This document shows, piece by piece, positions 31,955 to 41,305 of a DNA stretch of 64,000 nucleotides. The position numbers and the translations under genes are program-made. The notes below the pieces were generated by a model. The model searched no databases, had not been told where the DNA came from, and saw only the letters and a list, made by a program, of their open reading frames with translations. The stretch is from Kerstersia similis (lineage in GTDB: Bacteria > Pseudomonadota > Gammaproteobacteria > Burkholderiales > Burkholderiaceae_B): NCBI RefSeq assembly GCF_965139615.1, contig NZ_CBCSIQ010000007.1, forward strand, positions 1-64,000, given 5' to 3'. The first letter of the stretch is position 1; each line of letters begins with the position of its first letter.

Positions 31955-34161
31955 TCAGGGGCTGGCCGGCCCCAGGCGCATCCTCAGCACACCCGGCTCA
32001 TCACCTGAGTGGGCCGACCGAAGCGGCAAGGCCGCCGATGCGGCATCCGGCGGAACGGACGATTCAGGCGCTGTCGCCGGCATCGCGGCTGGCTGCTTGT
32101 CGTGATTGGCGCTGCCCTGCCGCTGTTGGGCAATATCTTCATGCAGAATTCGGCGCAGCTCCAGAATGGCAGCGGCCGTTTCCTGGACGCTATGCCCGGC
32201 CACAATGATTTTTTCGGATACCGCATCCGGCAAATGCGAGCTGCGATATGGCACCACGCCATCATCGCTTTCCGCCAGCGGCCCTTCCGGCTGCTGGCGC
32301 GCAATGATGGAGTGATATCGCACCGCACGGGATATGGGCAAATCTGCGGCCGTCCTCACAAAGGCGTCCTGCTCATTCAGGTTGTCGATGCTGGTGGGAA
32401 CGCTGACGCGTGCCCGCCCTGAGCCATCACCGGACGCCCTTGCCTGCAGCGCATCGTCGAAATTTTCCAGAATGGTCAAAGGCAGGCGGATAAAGCTCGC
32501 AATCCAGCGCACCAAGGTATGGCCCGCTCCACCCCAGGGAAAGGCTCGAACCTCAGCATGGGGTCGGCCTTGGGCCGCAGGCGTTCAAGACGCTCGGGAT
32601 CCATGGGATGCTCCTTCAGCGCCCAATCCCACAGTTGCTCATCGGCAGAAGAGATCATCATGCGTGAAATCATGCCGCCCATGCTGTGCCCCACCAGCAC
32701 CAGCCCGTCTGACGCAGGCGCCGTGCCTTCGGGATCGAAATGATGCAGCGTACGTTCCAGCAGGCGCCGGATCGCCACGTGATTGAAGACGAGCGGCAAG
32801 TTGGTCGGGTAATAGACCTGCCAGACCTGGAACTCCTCACGCAAAGCCTCATCGCCCATGATTTCATTGGCAACATTGACCCAGGCTTCCGGGCTGCTGG
32901 CCAGGCCATGCAACATCAGGATAATGCGCCGGTTCGGGTCATAAGGCTGCATCATATAGAGATGGGGCCGCTCGATGCCGTCCTCGCGCCCGAACAAATT
33001 GCTCAATGACTGCCGGTTGAAGCCCGAGCGTGCCAGCCAGAGCCCATAACCCGCAGTGAAATTGCCTGCCAGCGGGACAGATTCATCGTCCAGCGTCAAC
33101 TCGCGCTCGACCAGCGGATCATGCACGCTGACCTCGACCTCATGCGTGGCCAACACTTCCTCCAAGGTCTGCCCTGCAAAGCGGAACACCACGGTGATGT
33201 TGGGCGAAGGCATTTCGCTCCAGGAGGCCGTCCGCCATTGCGCCCAGCGACGCTTGCGCTGAGCCTCTTCAGCGTTGCGCCGGGTCTGTCCGGCCTCGTC
33301 CGCAGCAGGCGGCACAGGCTTTGCGGCACGATGTTGCGCCATCTCCTGAGTGGCCTCGGCACTATCTTCCAACCGGCTGTCCAAGGCCCGATTGGCACCA
33401 TCCCCACCCCAGGCCGGCTCCTCCATCACCGCCACCAGCTCCGCGCCGAAACCGTCGCGCCGGTAGATACTGCGCAAGCCCTGGAATGACAGCGACGATG
33501 CAGGCACCAGCTCCTTGACCATATCCACCCCTTCGGGCAGGCGCACGGCAAGATCGACATCCAGCAACCACTCCCCCAGCCGGAAACGTGTCTGGGTACT
33601 GTCGGCAGCCACCGGTTGATTGCGGCGGACGGCAAACATCCGGGCGACGGCCTCCTGCACTGCGTAGTTGTACCAATCCCGCACCTGCGTCTGCCGGTCT
33701 TCAAAAGCGCGTTCGCCTGGGCTGCGCGGGGTGAAGAACAGGTAGGCATAGGCATGGCGAGCGGCTTCCATCCAGGGGGTCAGGCCGCTGGGGTCGTCAT
33801 GCTTCGTATCCCTGACGCCCCTCATCGCCACCTGCAACCACAGCTCGGACAAAGCCGACATACGCTGTTCATCCAGTACGCCCTCCACGTCGGACATCGC
33901 CTGGATACAGGCCGCCGATGCCGTCACCGCGCAAGCGCCCTGATCCAGCCCGGTCACTCGAATCGTCTGGGCCGTTCTTTCACTCAACTTGCCGGTCGTC
34001 AGAATGTCGCCGCGCTGCAGCGTAATGTACTCATTGGCCGTCATGGGCTTGATGACGACCGAGGGCTGAAACTCGCTCAACAGGCCACAGCCATTCAACA
34101 TGACAGCAGCGACAATCATGCCCACCCAACGGGCGGCCCTCACCGCATTCCAAGCCTTCAT
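31955..34161 (-). pseudogene. Broken lipase-like lipoprotein gene (alpha/beta hydrolase)
   Basis: The first frame (34161-32476) encodes a lipobox-type signal (VMLNGC near 25), a long N-terminal domain, the hydrolase entry MLHGLASSPEAW and nucleophile elbow LVGHSMGG near 490, then breaks down after PFPGVERAI at about 32520. The rest continues in another frame (about 32518-31955): LVRWIASFIRLPLTI, then ESDDGVVPY with the probable catalytic Asp and VAGHSVQET with the His. The box normally between them in such lipases, about F-I-A-x-P-H-R-G-T, is absent. A deletion of about 40 bases with a frameshift fits. The catalytic triad is split, so the gene is probably inactive. It overlaps the DUF4105 gene by 4 bases. 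Confidence 0.75.
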
Positions 34162-35294
34162 GGCGTCACCGCCTCGCCTGCTGGCGGAATGCCCGGGATG
34201 CCTGGGATGCCCTGGCGTATCGCCCCGGAAAACGCATCCGGTGTTCCGGTGAACGCCCTGGCGCGCGCGGTAATATCGCCAGCAGACTGCAAGGCGGCAT
34301 AATCCTGCCCCGGCGCCAGTGCACCTTGTTCGTAGGCATATTCGGCAAAATAGCCTGACAGCAAGACGCGATAGTCCAGCGGCAGGCCATCGGCGATCTG
34401 CCTGGCAAGATCCATCACGATCGTCGTGCAGTTGCTGGTCAGCGTGTTATAGAAACGCGGTTCCTGGCGTATGGCCTGGGCCTGTTCCAGATAGCCGAGA
34501 AAAGCGGTTTTCAATTGCTCGGGCGTCAAATTCAACCGGTACAGCTGTACCTCTTCCCCGCGCGCATTAGTTCGTACCCTGACGATGTCATTCTCATCGG
34601 CGGCAATCAACACCACCTCATATTGGCGGAAAAAACCGGCAATGGCGGAAAACGACTCATGGCTTTCCTTGCGGATTTCCAGCGAGAACACCAGTTGCTT
34701 CCCATCTGCAAAGCCAAACGACACCAAGGTATGAGCAATCGCCGGGCCCATCCAGTAAGACAGCAACAGGTCTGCAGACACCAGCTGGTCCAGATCATAT
34801 TCACGTGTTTCCCAGCGTGGCGTGTAATCCGTCTCGCTGCGCCAATCGAAATTACGCACATTGCGCAAGGTGACATGGCTGCCATCCACCTCCGCCTCCA
34901 GCAGTTGGGCCACATCATCTGCCCAAATGCGCTCATGCGAAGGCTGCAAACTGCTCCACCATCCCAGCATCAGCACCGCCGCGACGCACATCAGGCCGAG
35001 TATCCAGCCCGACACGCGAGACCTGCGTGCCCACAAAGGGCCGCGTACCGGCGCATCTCTGGAGCGGCCGGCGGCAAGCACCACGACGGCAGCAGCCCCC
35101 ACCCCCAGCCACAACACCAAGGCCGGCCAACGCCATGGGGAACCCGCCTGAAACCATAATGCCAAGGCTCCCCAGGCCACGAAACCGGCCAGCACACATA
35201 CCGCCAGCGCGCGCCCCAGCACGCGCAACCAGGCCATCCCGCGACAGGCTGTACGGGGGGCGTGACGCTGGGAAAAATAATGGCGCTTCATCAT
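34158..35294 (-). CDS. DUF4105 domain membrane protein
   Basis: A protein of about 378 residues with three hydrophobic N-terminal helices (about 20-120), then a periplasmic domain carrying the DUF4105 hallmark EPRFYNTLTSNCTT near 300, a conserved N-C-T-T that looks like a cysteine-hydrolase active-site segment. Also visible is WETREYDLDQLVSADLLLSYW near 170. The start is uncertain: adjacent ATGs at 35294 and 35291 have no good ribosome site. The function is unknown. The gene is translationally coupled to the following lipase-like pseudogene, so the two products once probably worked together at the envelope. Confidence 0.78.
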   Translation of the reverse strand: MMKRHYFSQRHAPRTACRGMAWLRVLGRALAVCVLAGFVAWGALALWFQAGSPWRWPALVLWLGVGAAAVVVLAAGRSRDAPVRGPLWARRSRVSGWILGLMCVAAVLMLGWWSSLQPSHERIWADDVAQLLEAEVDGSHVTLRNVRNFDWRSETDYTPRWETREYDLDQLVSADLLLSYWMGPAIAHTLVSFGFADGKQLVFSLEIRKESHESFSAIAGFFRQYEVVLIAADENDIVRVRTNARGEEVQLYRLNLTPEQLKTAFLGYLEQAQAIRQEPRFYNTLTSNCTTIVMDLARQIADGLPLDYRVLLSGYFAEYAYEQGALAPGQDYAALQSAGDITARARAFTGTPDAFSGAIRQGIPGIPGIPPAGEAVTP

Positions 35295-35596
35295 AAGCAC
35301 AATGCAGGCGCAAGCCCTATGGCGCCGGACGCCTGTTGAGATAGGGCATGATTTGACCACAGTTGCCTCTTGTACAGCATCGCCCAACGGAAAAGCGATC
35401 CTCCCGGCCACATAAATCTGTGCTGACGCTCACAGCCGCTATACACGGCCGATATCCACTGCTTCACCCTGGCAGGCCATCTCTCCCTAAGGGTATATAC
35501 GTATTATTTTGTTACCGTATCTCGATTCCGCCTGCAACCAGCAAGGTTAGTCTTTTAGACAGCATGATTTTCCCTTTCATATTGCCCCGCGAATGA

Positions 35597-35622
35597 GAGA
35601 GTGCCCGAAACCGGGCACTTTC
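35597..35622. terminator. Terminator-like hairpin in leader of choloylglycine hydrolase gene
   Basis: AGTGCCCG pairs perfectly with CGGGCACT around a 4-base loop, extended by weaker pairs and followed by TTTCTCC. It lies about 75 bases upstream of the gene at 35698, so it could attenuate that transcript or end another one. Confidence 0.55.
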
Positions 35623-35697
35623 TCCTGTCGTGGGTAAGGATCGTCATACGGTCGGATATGACGCTTGATTCATTGACGTTTTTTTTCGGAGAATACG

Positions 35698-36855
35698 ATG
35701 GGATTGAAACTGACGGTGCAACGTACCCTACTTGCCAGCGCAATGGCCATGCTGCTTCCCAGCATGAGCCAGGCGTGCACGTCGTTGCTCTACACCGACG
35801 GCCAGGGTGCTTCCTATGCCGGCCGCACGCTGGAACTGGCCATGGAGCTGCCATACCAGGTAGCTTACTATCCCATCGGCACAGGCTTCGGTTCCCAGGC
35901 GGATCAGCATCATGTCCTGGACTTCCAGGCCAAGAATGCCTTCGTTTCGATTGGCATCCCGGATCCGGTCAACGGACAGTTCAAGGCCATCCAGGGCGTC
36001 AATGACAAAGGCCTGACATTCAGCCTGCTCGCCTTCCCCAGCACAGACGGCCCGGCCAACGCGGCCAGCCAAACCACGGCCGTCTTGGCCGCGATAGATC
36101 TCGGCGCCTGGACCCTCTCGCAGTTTGATACCGTTGCCGATGTCAAGGCAGCCCTGGAAACACAACCGGTTCTGGTCACGGCATTGCTGCCCCACAACCA
36201 GATCAAAACGCCGTTCCATTATGCCTTGCATGATGCAACGGGCAAGTCCATTGTGATCGAATACAGCGATGGCGCGCAGCATGTGTATGACAATCCGGTA
36301 GGCGTCATGACCAATGGTCCGACCTTTCCGTGGCACATGACCAATCTGGACAATTACTCATTCCTGACCAACAAGGATCAATCCAGCTGGGAAGTCAACG
36401 GCAAGGTATTCCAACAGCCTGATTCCGGCATTGCAACCGCTGGACTGCCCGCCTCCAATACCTCTGTCGGCCGCTTTGTCAGAGCCGTGTATTACTCGCA
36501 CTTCGCAGAAAAAGTGGATAACCACGATAAGGCGCTGATCACCCTGGCCCATATCATGAATAACTTTGACCGGCCCCGTGGCATCACCATCGACAAAAGT
36601 ACCGAGACAAACGTCGCCGGCATTCCGGTGCCTGATGTCGCCGGACAGCCGGGATACACCACGGAATACACGTCCTGGACCACGCTGACCGACCTCAATC
36701 GCCGGCAAATGTATGTGCGCACCTATGCCAACATGAACTATGTCCGCTTTGATCTTCAAGAGTTGATGCAAGGCACGACGGTCAAGGTGGTGAATCTCGC
36801 CACGCTGGCGGGCAGCACTACCGATGGCTCCAAGGTGCTGCTGGCTGCGAAATAA
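35698..36855 (+). CDS. Exported choloylglycine hydrolase / penicillin V acylase family enzyme
   Basis: A 385-residue Ntn-hydrolase. A signal peptide ends at SMSQA, and cleavage before Cys27 (CTSLLYTDGQG) would expose the catalytic N-terminal Cys. Other family residues can be placed: Arg in YAGRTLE, Asn in GVNDKGLTF, Asn in MTNGPTFPWH and Arg in VGRFVRAVYY. This is the linear-amide C-N hydrolase family (bile salt hydrolase, penicillin V acylase). In Gram-negatives such periplasmic enzymes can also cleave acyl-homoserine lactones. The gene stands alone, flanked by a leader hairpin and a strong terminator. Confidence 0.9.
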   Translation: MGLKLTVQRTLLASAMAMLLPSMSQACTSLLYTDGQGASYAGRTLELAMELPYQVAYYPIGTGFGSQADQHHVLDFQAKNAFVSIGIPDPVNGQFKAIQGVNDKGLTFSLLAFPSTDGPANAASQTTAVLAAIDLGAWTLSQFDTVADVKAALETQPVLVTALLPHNQIKTPFHYALHDATGKSIVIEYSDGAQHVYDNPVGVMTNGPTFPWHMTNLDNYSFLTNKDQSSWEVNGKVFQQPDSGIATAGLPASNTSVGRFVRAVYYSHFAEKVDNHDKALITLAHIMNNFDRPRGITIDKSTETNVAGIPVPDVAGQPGYTTEYTSWTTLTDLNRRQMYVRTYANMNYVRFDLQELMQGTTVKVVNLATLAGSTTDGSKVLLAAK

Positions 36856-36922
36856 TGGACGCCGGGGCAGCGTTCTACAGCACTTGGCCATGAACGCCGC
36901 CAGAAAAAGCAAATGACGTACG

Positions 36923-36963
36923 AAAGCCTGAATCCGGTATTGCACCGGGTTCAGGCTTTTTTT
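36923..36963 (+). terminator. Intrinsic terminator
   Basis: The stem AAAGCCTGAATCCGGT with ACCGGGTTCAGGCTTT is followed by a run of T residues, 67 bases after the choloylglycine hydrolase stop. It is among the strongest terminators in the window. Confidence 0.93.
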
Positions 36964-37345
36964 CAAGACAGCTGCAATCGGGCGCTGGGCAAACGGAAGG
37001 CAACAACCCCTAATCCGATCAAGACAGCGCCACACGAATAGGCATGAGGTCTAAGCGAGCAGTGCCCGCACCAGGCAAACCCGCACGCGGTGATATCTTG
37101 GAATGTTGCCATCGTTGAGCGTTACGGAAACGCTGTACCTACATCAATGATGCCGACCTGAGAAATCTTTTTTGAATGCCGGCCAGTTTGGATCAGATGA
37201 GGTAGATCGCAAAAATGGGGCCGATAAATGGGGCCTGTATTTGGGAAATTGCTCTTCCCTGCCCATTCTGCTGCAAGCAGATACTATGAAACCTGTTGAT
37301 TTCTAATCGTTTTTATTTTTTTATCATCAACAGACTATATTGATT
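36964..37345. other. Gene-free region downstream of tRNA-Leu(GAG)
   Basis: These 382 bases lie between the terminator and the 3' end of the minus-strand tRNA. No open frame or RNA is convincing. The last 60 bases are AT-rich with T runs (TTTTTATTTTTTTATC). The tRNA 3' end is a common integration site, but I see no direct repeat of it and no integrase in the window. Confidence 0.45.
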
Positions 37346-37430
37346 TGGTGCCGTCGGCGAGACTCGAACTCGCACAGCTTTCGCCACTACCCCCTCAAGA
37401 TAGCGTGTCTACCAATTCCACCACGACGGC
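37346..37430 (-). tRNA. tRNA-Leu (anticodon GAG)
   Basis: Read on the minus strand, the gene begins GCCGTCGTGG and ends with GCACCA, with the 7-bp acceptor stem GCCGTCG/CGACGGC. The anticodon arm is CTATC-TTGAGGG-GGTAG, giving anticodon GAG (codons CTC/CTT). A long variable arm and encoded CCA are present, total 85 bases. It lies downstream of secG in the same direction. Confidence 0.96.
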
Positions 37431-37506
37431 ACTGGCACCAATCTTTACTTCCTTCACAACCACAGTGGTGTGAAGCATTAAATTATAGCACGGTATTTTA
37501 TTTTTA

Positions 37507-37545
37507 AAACAGCCTATCGAAATTTTTCGATAGGCTGTTTTTCGA
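37507..37545. terminator. Terminator between secG and tRNA-Leu
   Basis: A 16-bp perfect inverted repeat (AAACAGCCTATCGAAA with TTTCGATAGGCTGTTT) has A/T tracts on both sides. On the minus strand it ends the tpiA-secG transcript before the tRNA gene. The 3' arm is followed by a partial copy of its own TTCGATAGGC. Confidence 0.9.
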
Positions 37546-37624
37546 TAGGCGACTTAGGCCAGAACCGGGCATGCGCATATCCATGCCGGACATGGCCCGC
37601 CGGGGGCAAGCTGCCCCACCATGC

Positions 37625-38209
37625 TTATTGCTGCGCGGCCGCTTCGGGCTGCGTGTCCGCTGCCTGGCTTTCCACTTCCGGCTCGCTGGCAGGCGTTACG
37701 GGAGCAGGCGCTTGCGTTTCAGCAACAGGTGCGGATTCCACCTCATTTGCCTCCTGCTGGGGCGCGGCTTCGGCGGCAGGTGCAACAGGCGCAACCGGAA
37801 CCGACACAGCGGGCACCGCAGCTTCCGGCACAGCAGGCGTGACCGGCGCCGACGGCACCGCAGCGGCACCACCCGCATTGTTCACAGGCGTATCACCCAG
37901 TTGCGGAACCGAAAGGTCTTGATAACCTTGCATCACGCCGCTTTCTTCCACTTTTTCCTTGGCGCGGCTGGGTGCATAGCTGAAGTATGCCAGGCCGGTG
38001 GTAACGGCAAAGAACAGCACGGCTGCCCATTTGGTCGTGCGCGACAGGAAGTTGGCCGCACCCGTTGCGCCGAACAGGCTGCCGGCCGAACCGCTGCCGA
38101 AAGAAGAACCCATATCAGCGCCCTTACCGTGCTGCATCAGCACCAGACCGATGATGGTAAAAGCGGAAATGATTTGAACGACCAGCAACAACGTGTAGAT
38201 TGAAGACAT
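37625..38209 (-). CDS. secG: Preprotein translocase subunit SecG
   Basis: A 194-residue inner-membrane protein. The first 80 residues are SecG: helix 1 TLLLVVQIISAFTIIGLVLM, then QHGKGADMGSSFGSGSAGSLFGATG and helix 2 TTKWAAVLFFAVTTGLAYF. E. coli SecG is about 110 residues; here a tail of about 85 residues rich in Ala, Pro, Val and Glu extends the C-terminus. SecG joins SecYE and assists SecA-driven export. The gene lies 23 bases after tpiA and is followed by a terminator and tRNA-Leu(GAG). Confidence 0.95.
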   Translation of the reverse strand: MSSIYTLLLVVQIISAFTIIGLVLMQHGKGADMGSSFGSGSAGSLFGATGAANFLSRTTKWAAVLFFAVTTGLAYFSYAPSRAKEKVEESGVMQGYQDLSVPQLGDTPVNNAGGAAAVPSAPVTPAVPEAAVPAVSVPVAPVAPAAEAAPQQEANEVESAPVAETQAPAPVTPASEPEVESQAADTQPEAAAQQ

Positions 38210-38232
38210 GCTTTTAATAGCTCCAGAAACTT

Positions 38233-38985
38233 TTATGCTGCGGCAATCTGCAGAAAATCATCTGCCACCAGTGCCGCGCCACCGATCAGGCCGCCATCAA
38301 TGTCTGGCTGCGCAAATAGACCAGCAGCAGTGGCGGGCTTGACGCTGCCACCATAGAGAATTCGTACTTCAGCCGCAGCAGCGCCCAGCGTGCGCAGTTG
38401 CGCGCGTATGGCGGCATGAACTTCCTGCGCCTGCTCCGGCGTGGCGCTCAGGCCTGTGCCGATGGCCCAGACCGGTTCATAGGCGACCACCAGCCGGGCG
38501 ACCTGATCTGCACCAAGCGCCAGCACCGGTGCCAATTGCTCGGCGATGACCGCCAGCGTATTGCCTGCCTGATGCTGCTCCAGCGTTTCACCCACGCACA
38601 CCACCGGCGTCAAGCCTGATTTCAGCGCCGCGGCAGCCTTTGCTGCCACATAGTCATTGCTTTCGGCATGGTAGCTGCGGCGCTCGGAGTGGCCAACCAA
38701 CACCCAGCGGCAACCGAGGTCTGCCAGCATCGGGGCGGAAACCTCGCCCGTATAGGCGCCTTTTTCGTGCGTGCTGACATCCTGCGCACCCCAGGAAACC
38801 GGGGAACCAGCCAAAGCGGCACCCGCCTGGGCCAAGTACGGAAATGGCACACAAACACCAATGTCGGCCGTCAAGCCAACAGCACCGGCGCGGACGGCGG
38901 CCAGCAGCGTGGCATTGTCAGCCAGATTGCCATGCAATTTCCAATTGCCCAGCACCAGGCGCTTGCGAGTATTTTCTGCGTTCAT
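38233..38985 (-). CDS. tpiA: Triosephosphate isomerase
   Basis: A 250-residue TIM-barrel enzyme that interconverts dihydroxyacetone phosphate and glyceraldehyde 3-phosphate. Active-site residues are visible: Asn and Lys in GNWKLHG near 13-19, His in LVGHSERR near 100, Glu in VVAYEPVWAIGTG near 170, and the phosphate-binding loops ILYGGSVKP and DGGLIGGAAL at the end. The length is standard. It is upstream of secG, and the two are probably co-transcribed. Confidence 0.97.
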   Translation of the reverse strand: MNAENTRKRLVLGNWKLHGNLADNATLLAAVRAGAVGLTADIGVCVPFPYLAQAGAALAGSPVSWGAQDVSTHEKGAYTGEVSAPMLADLGCRWVLVGHSERRSYHAESNDYVAAKAAAALKSGLTPVVCVGETLEQHQAGNTLAVIAEQLAPVLALGADQVARLVVAYEPVWAIGTGLSATPEQAQEVHAAIRAQLRTLGAAAAEVRILYGGSVKPATAAGLFAQPDIDGGLIGGAALVADDFLQIAAA

Positions 38986-39229
38986 GCGTCAGTATTGCGA
39001 AATCGGGATAAACGCAGGATTGTATCCTGTCGGCCCGCCCAATGGCGAGGGAAAGCCGCCCTTGTCCGATAAAAAAACCGGCGCAAGCGCCTGCAGCCTC
39101 TTGATCACGCTGAATCGGACAAAAAAGACCGTCACCTCAGGTCACCCAGCCGCCAGATGCTCCCTTCAGGTTCTGGCCTCACGCCCTGCCCTTTTTGCCA
39201 CCCCGTTTCCGCGCTTGCCTTCCGGTCAC

Positions 39230-40213
39230 TCAATCCTGCAGTTTCAGAACCAGTTTGCCCGTATGCCCACCGGTTTCCATGATGGCGTGCGCCTGTGCAG
39301 CCGCCTCGAAGTCAAACACCCCATGAACCACCGGGCGCACCCGCCCTGCGGCCAGCAGCGGCCATACCTGCTGGCGCAGCTGGCGTGCAATTTCCGTTTT
39401 GTAAGCCACACTGCGAGGGCGCAGCGTCGAACCCGTCAAGGTCAGACGACGCTGCATGATCAATCCGGCATTCACCTCGGCGCGCGCACCACCCAGCACG
39501 GCTATACACACGGCACGCCCGTCTTCGGCCAGACATTTCAGATTGCGCGGCACATAGTCACCCGCCACCATGTCCAGAATCACATCCACGCCGCGGCTCG
39601 CCGTCGCTTCTTTGATCACAGCCACGAAATCCTCGGTGCGGTAATTGATGCCACGCACGGCCCCCAATGCCTGCACGGCCTGTACGCGCTCATCGCTGCC
39701 CACCGTCGCATAGACCTGATGCCCCAGCGCCGTGGCAATCTGGATGGCTGTCACGCCGATGCCGCTGGCCCCGCCATGAACCAGCAGGCTTTCCCCTGCT
39801 GCCAAACGGCCACGATCAAAGACATTGCTCCACACCGTGAACGCCGTTTCCGGCAGGCCGGCGGCTTCAACCATGCTCCAGCCATCGGGAACAGGCAGAC
39901 AATGCCCGGCAGGCGCCACGCAATACTCGGCATAGCCGCCGCCAGCGGTCAGTGCGCATACTTTGTCGCCCAGCTGCCAACCGCCAGCCTCGATGTCGCC
40001 GCCCACGATTTCCCCTGCGACCTCCAGCCCCGGCAAATCCGAGGCCCCAGGCGGCGGCGGATAGCTGCCCTGGCGCTGGAAAAGATCCGGCCGATTGATG
40101 CCGGCAGCATGAACCTTGATCAGAACTTCCCCAGGCGCAGGAACTGGCACATCCCGTTCTGCCAATACCAGCACTTCCGGGCCACCGGGCTGAGAGATTT
40201 CTATAACGCGCAT
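39230..40213 (-). CDS. NAD(P)H-quinone oxidoreductase (PIG3/QOR family)
   Basis: A 327-residue zinc-free medium-chain reductase. It has the N-terminal GroES-like fold with AAGINRPDLFQRQGSYPPPPG near 46, the NADPH-binding LVHGGASGIGVTAIQIA near 143, and the tail GGHTGKLVLKL. These are typical of the PIG3 (TP53I3)-type quinone oxidoreductases. The start at 40213 (MRVIEISQPGGPEVL) is chosen over the longer frame. It lies 244 bases upstream of tpiA in the same direction. Confidence 0.92.
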   Translation of the reverse strand: MRVIEISQPGGPEVLVLAERDVPVPAPGEVLIKVHAAGINRPDLFQRQGSYPPPPGASDLPGLEVAGEIVGGDIEAGGWQLGDKVCALTAGGGYAEYCVAPAGHCLPVPDGWSMVEAAGLPETAFTVWSNVFDRGRLAAGESLLVHGGASGIGVTAIQIATALGHQVYATVGSDERVQAVQALGAVRGINYRTEDFVAVIKEATASRGVDVILDMVAGDYVPRNLKCLAEDGRAVCIAVLGGARAEVNAGLIMQRRLTLTGSTLRPRSVAYKTEIARQLRQQVWPLLAAGRVRPVVHGVFDFEAAAQAHAIMETGGHTGKLVLKLQD

Positions 40214-40379
40214 GAGATCAATCCGTTGCGGGAGAAATGGAAACAGACATATTAACGCGCTGCCCCGAACGCAGGCAGCCGCCGCCAGATGAGCGCCACT
40301 CGCTGTAACATGGCGCCATGCAGCGCCGCTTCTTGCCGGCGTCCGCCTTTGTCCTTCCCAGCATTGCACACTGACCCCT

Positions 40380-41186
40380 ATGCAGACTTCACGCTACTTG
40401 CCTTCTTCATCATTCCCCTGGCCCACCGCCGCACTGATCGCCCTCAATGTCGTGCTCTACCTGCTGGTGGCCCTGAGCGGCGGCAATCTGATTGATTTCA
40501 ACAGCCGCGACCTGCAAAACTGGGGGGGCAACCTGGCGGTGCTGTCACTGACCGGCGATTACTGGCGCCTGTTGAGCAATATGTTCCTGCATGGCGGACT
40601 AATGCACCTGGTCGCCAATATGTATATGCTGATGATCGTCGGCCCGCTGTCCGAGCAACGCCTGGGACGCATCGGCATGCTGGTGGTGTATCTGGTGGGC
40701 GGCCTTTGGGCCAGCTTCTCCAGCGCCGCCTGGAATGCCCATCATCTGCTGGAGACGGTGCCCGGCTTTGGCGGCATGCAGAGTGTTACGGTGGTCAACC
40801 TGGTCGTCAGCGTCGGGGCGTCCGGCGCCATCATGGCGCTGTGCGGCGGCTTGCTGGCAAGCGCCCTGGCCAGCAAGATTCATACGCCCGAGGCCAATAG
40901 CCACCTGTTCAAGGCCTTGTTTCAGGTCGTCGCCATCAATATCGTGATCGGCCTCATCGTTCCCGGCATCGACCAACTGGCCCATATCGGTGGTTTGCTG
41001 GCCGGCTTCGCGCTGGGGCTGGCCATCGGCAGCCTGCGTCCGGACAGCACGCGTTCACGCTATATCGCACGCAGCCTGTTATCTGCCGCCATTGCGCTGA
41101 TCCTGCTGGCGCTGGCCCTGGAAACTGGCGGCTGGGACGAGGCTCACGCCGTACGCGCCGAAATGGACGCGCAACAGTCCCGGTAA
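40380..41186 (+). CDS. Rhomboid family intramembrane serine protease
   Basis: A 268-residue membrane protein with six to seven helices. It shows the rhomboid hallmarks: the HGGLMHLVANMYML segment near 71, the catalytic Ser in SVGASGAIMALCGG near 144 and the catalytic His in LAHIGGLLAGF near 200. A loop of about 30 residues between helices 3 and 4 is longer than in minimal rhomboids. Substrates are unknown. It is divergent from the quinone oxidoreductase gene. Confidence 0.93.
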   Translation: MQTSRYLPSSSFPWPTAALIALNVVLYLLVALSGGNLIDFNSRDLQNWGGNLAVLSLTGDYWRLLSNMFLHGGLMHLVANMYMLMIVGPLSEQRLGRIGMLVVYLVGGLWASFSSAAWNAHHLLETVPGFGGMQSVTVVNLVVSVGASGAIMALCGGLLASALASKIHTPEANSHLFKALFQVVAINIVIGLIVPGIDQLAHIGGLLAGFALGLAIGSLRPDSTRSRYIARSLLSAAIALILLALALETGGWDEAHAVRAEMDAQQSR

Positions 41187-41305
41187 GGCTAAGTGGCCAA
41201 GTGCCCGGCACGGATGACATTGCTGGTGCACGCACCGCCTGCGCATCCGTGCTGCCGCTGCCAGCCCTGGCGGGCACCCAAGGCGCCGTTGATTGGCGCC
41301 GGGTG

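Noticed and set aside
36964..37430. Integrated element at tRNA-Leu(GAG)
   Set aside because: No integrase, no direct repeat of the tRNA 3' end and no phage or plasmid genes are visible nearby.
38771..40255. A 494-codon plus-strand open frame
   Set aside because: It is antisense to tpiA and the quinone oxidoreductase, both with intact catalytic motifs; its protein is His/Gln/Arg-rich without any domain. Typical antisense frame in GC-rich DNA.
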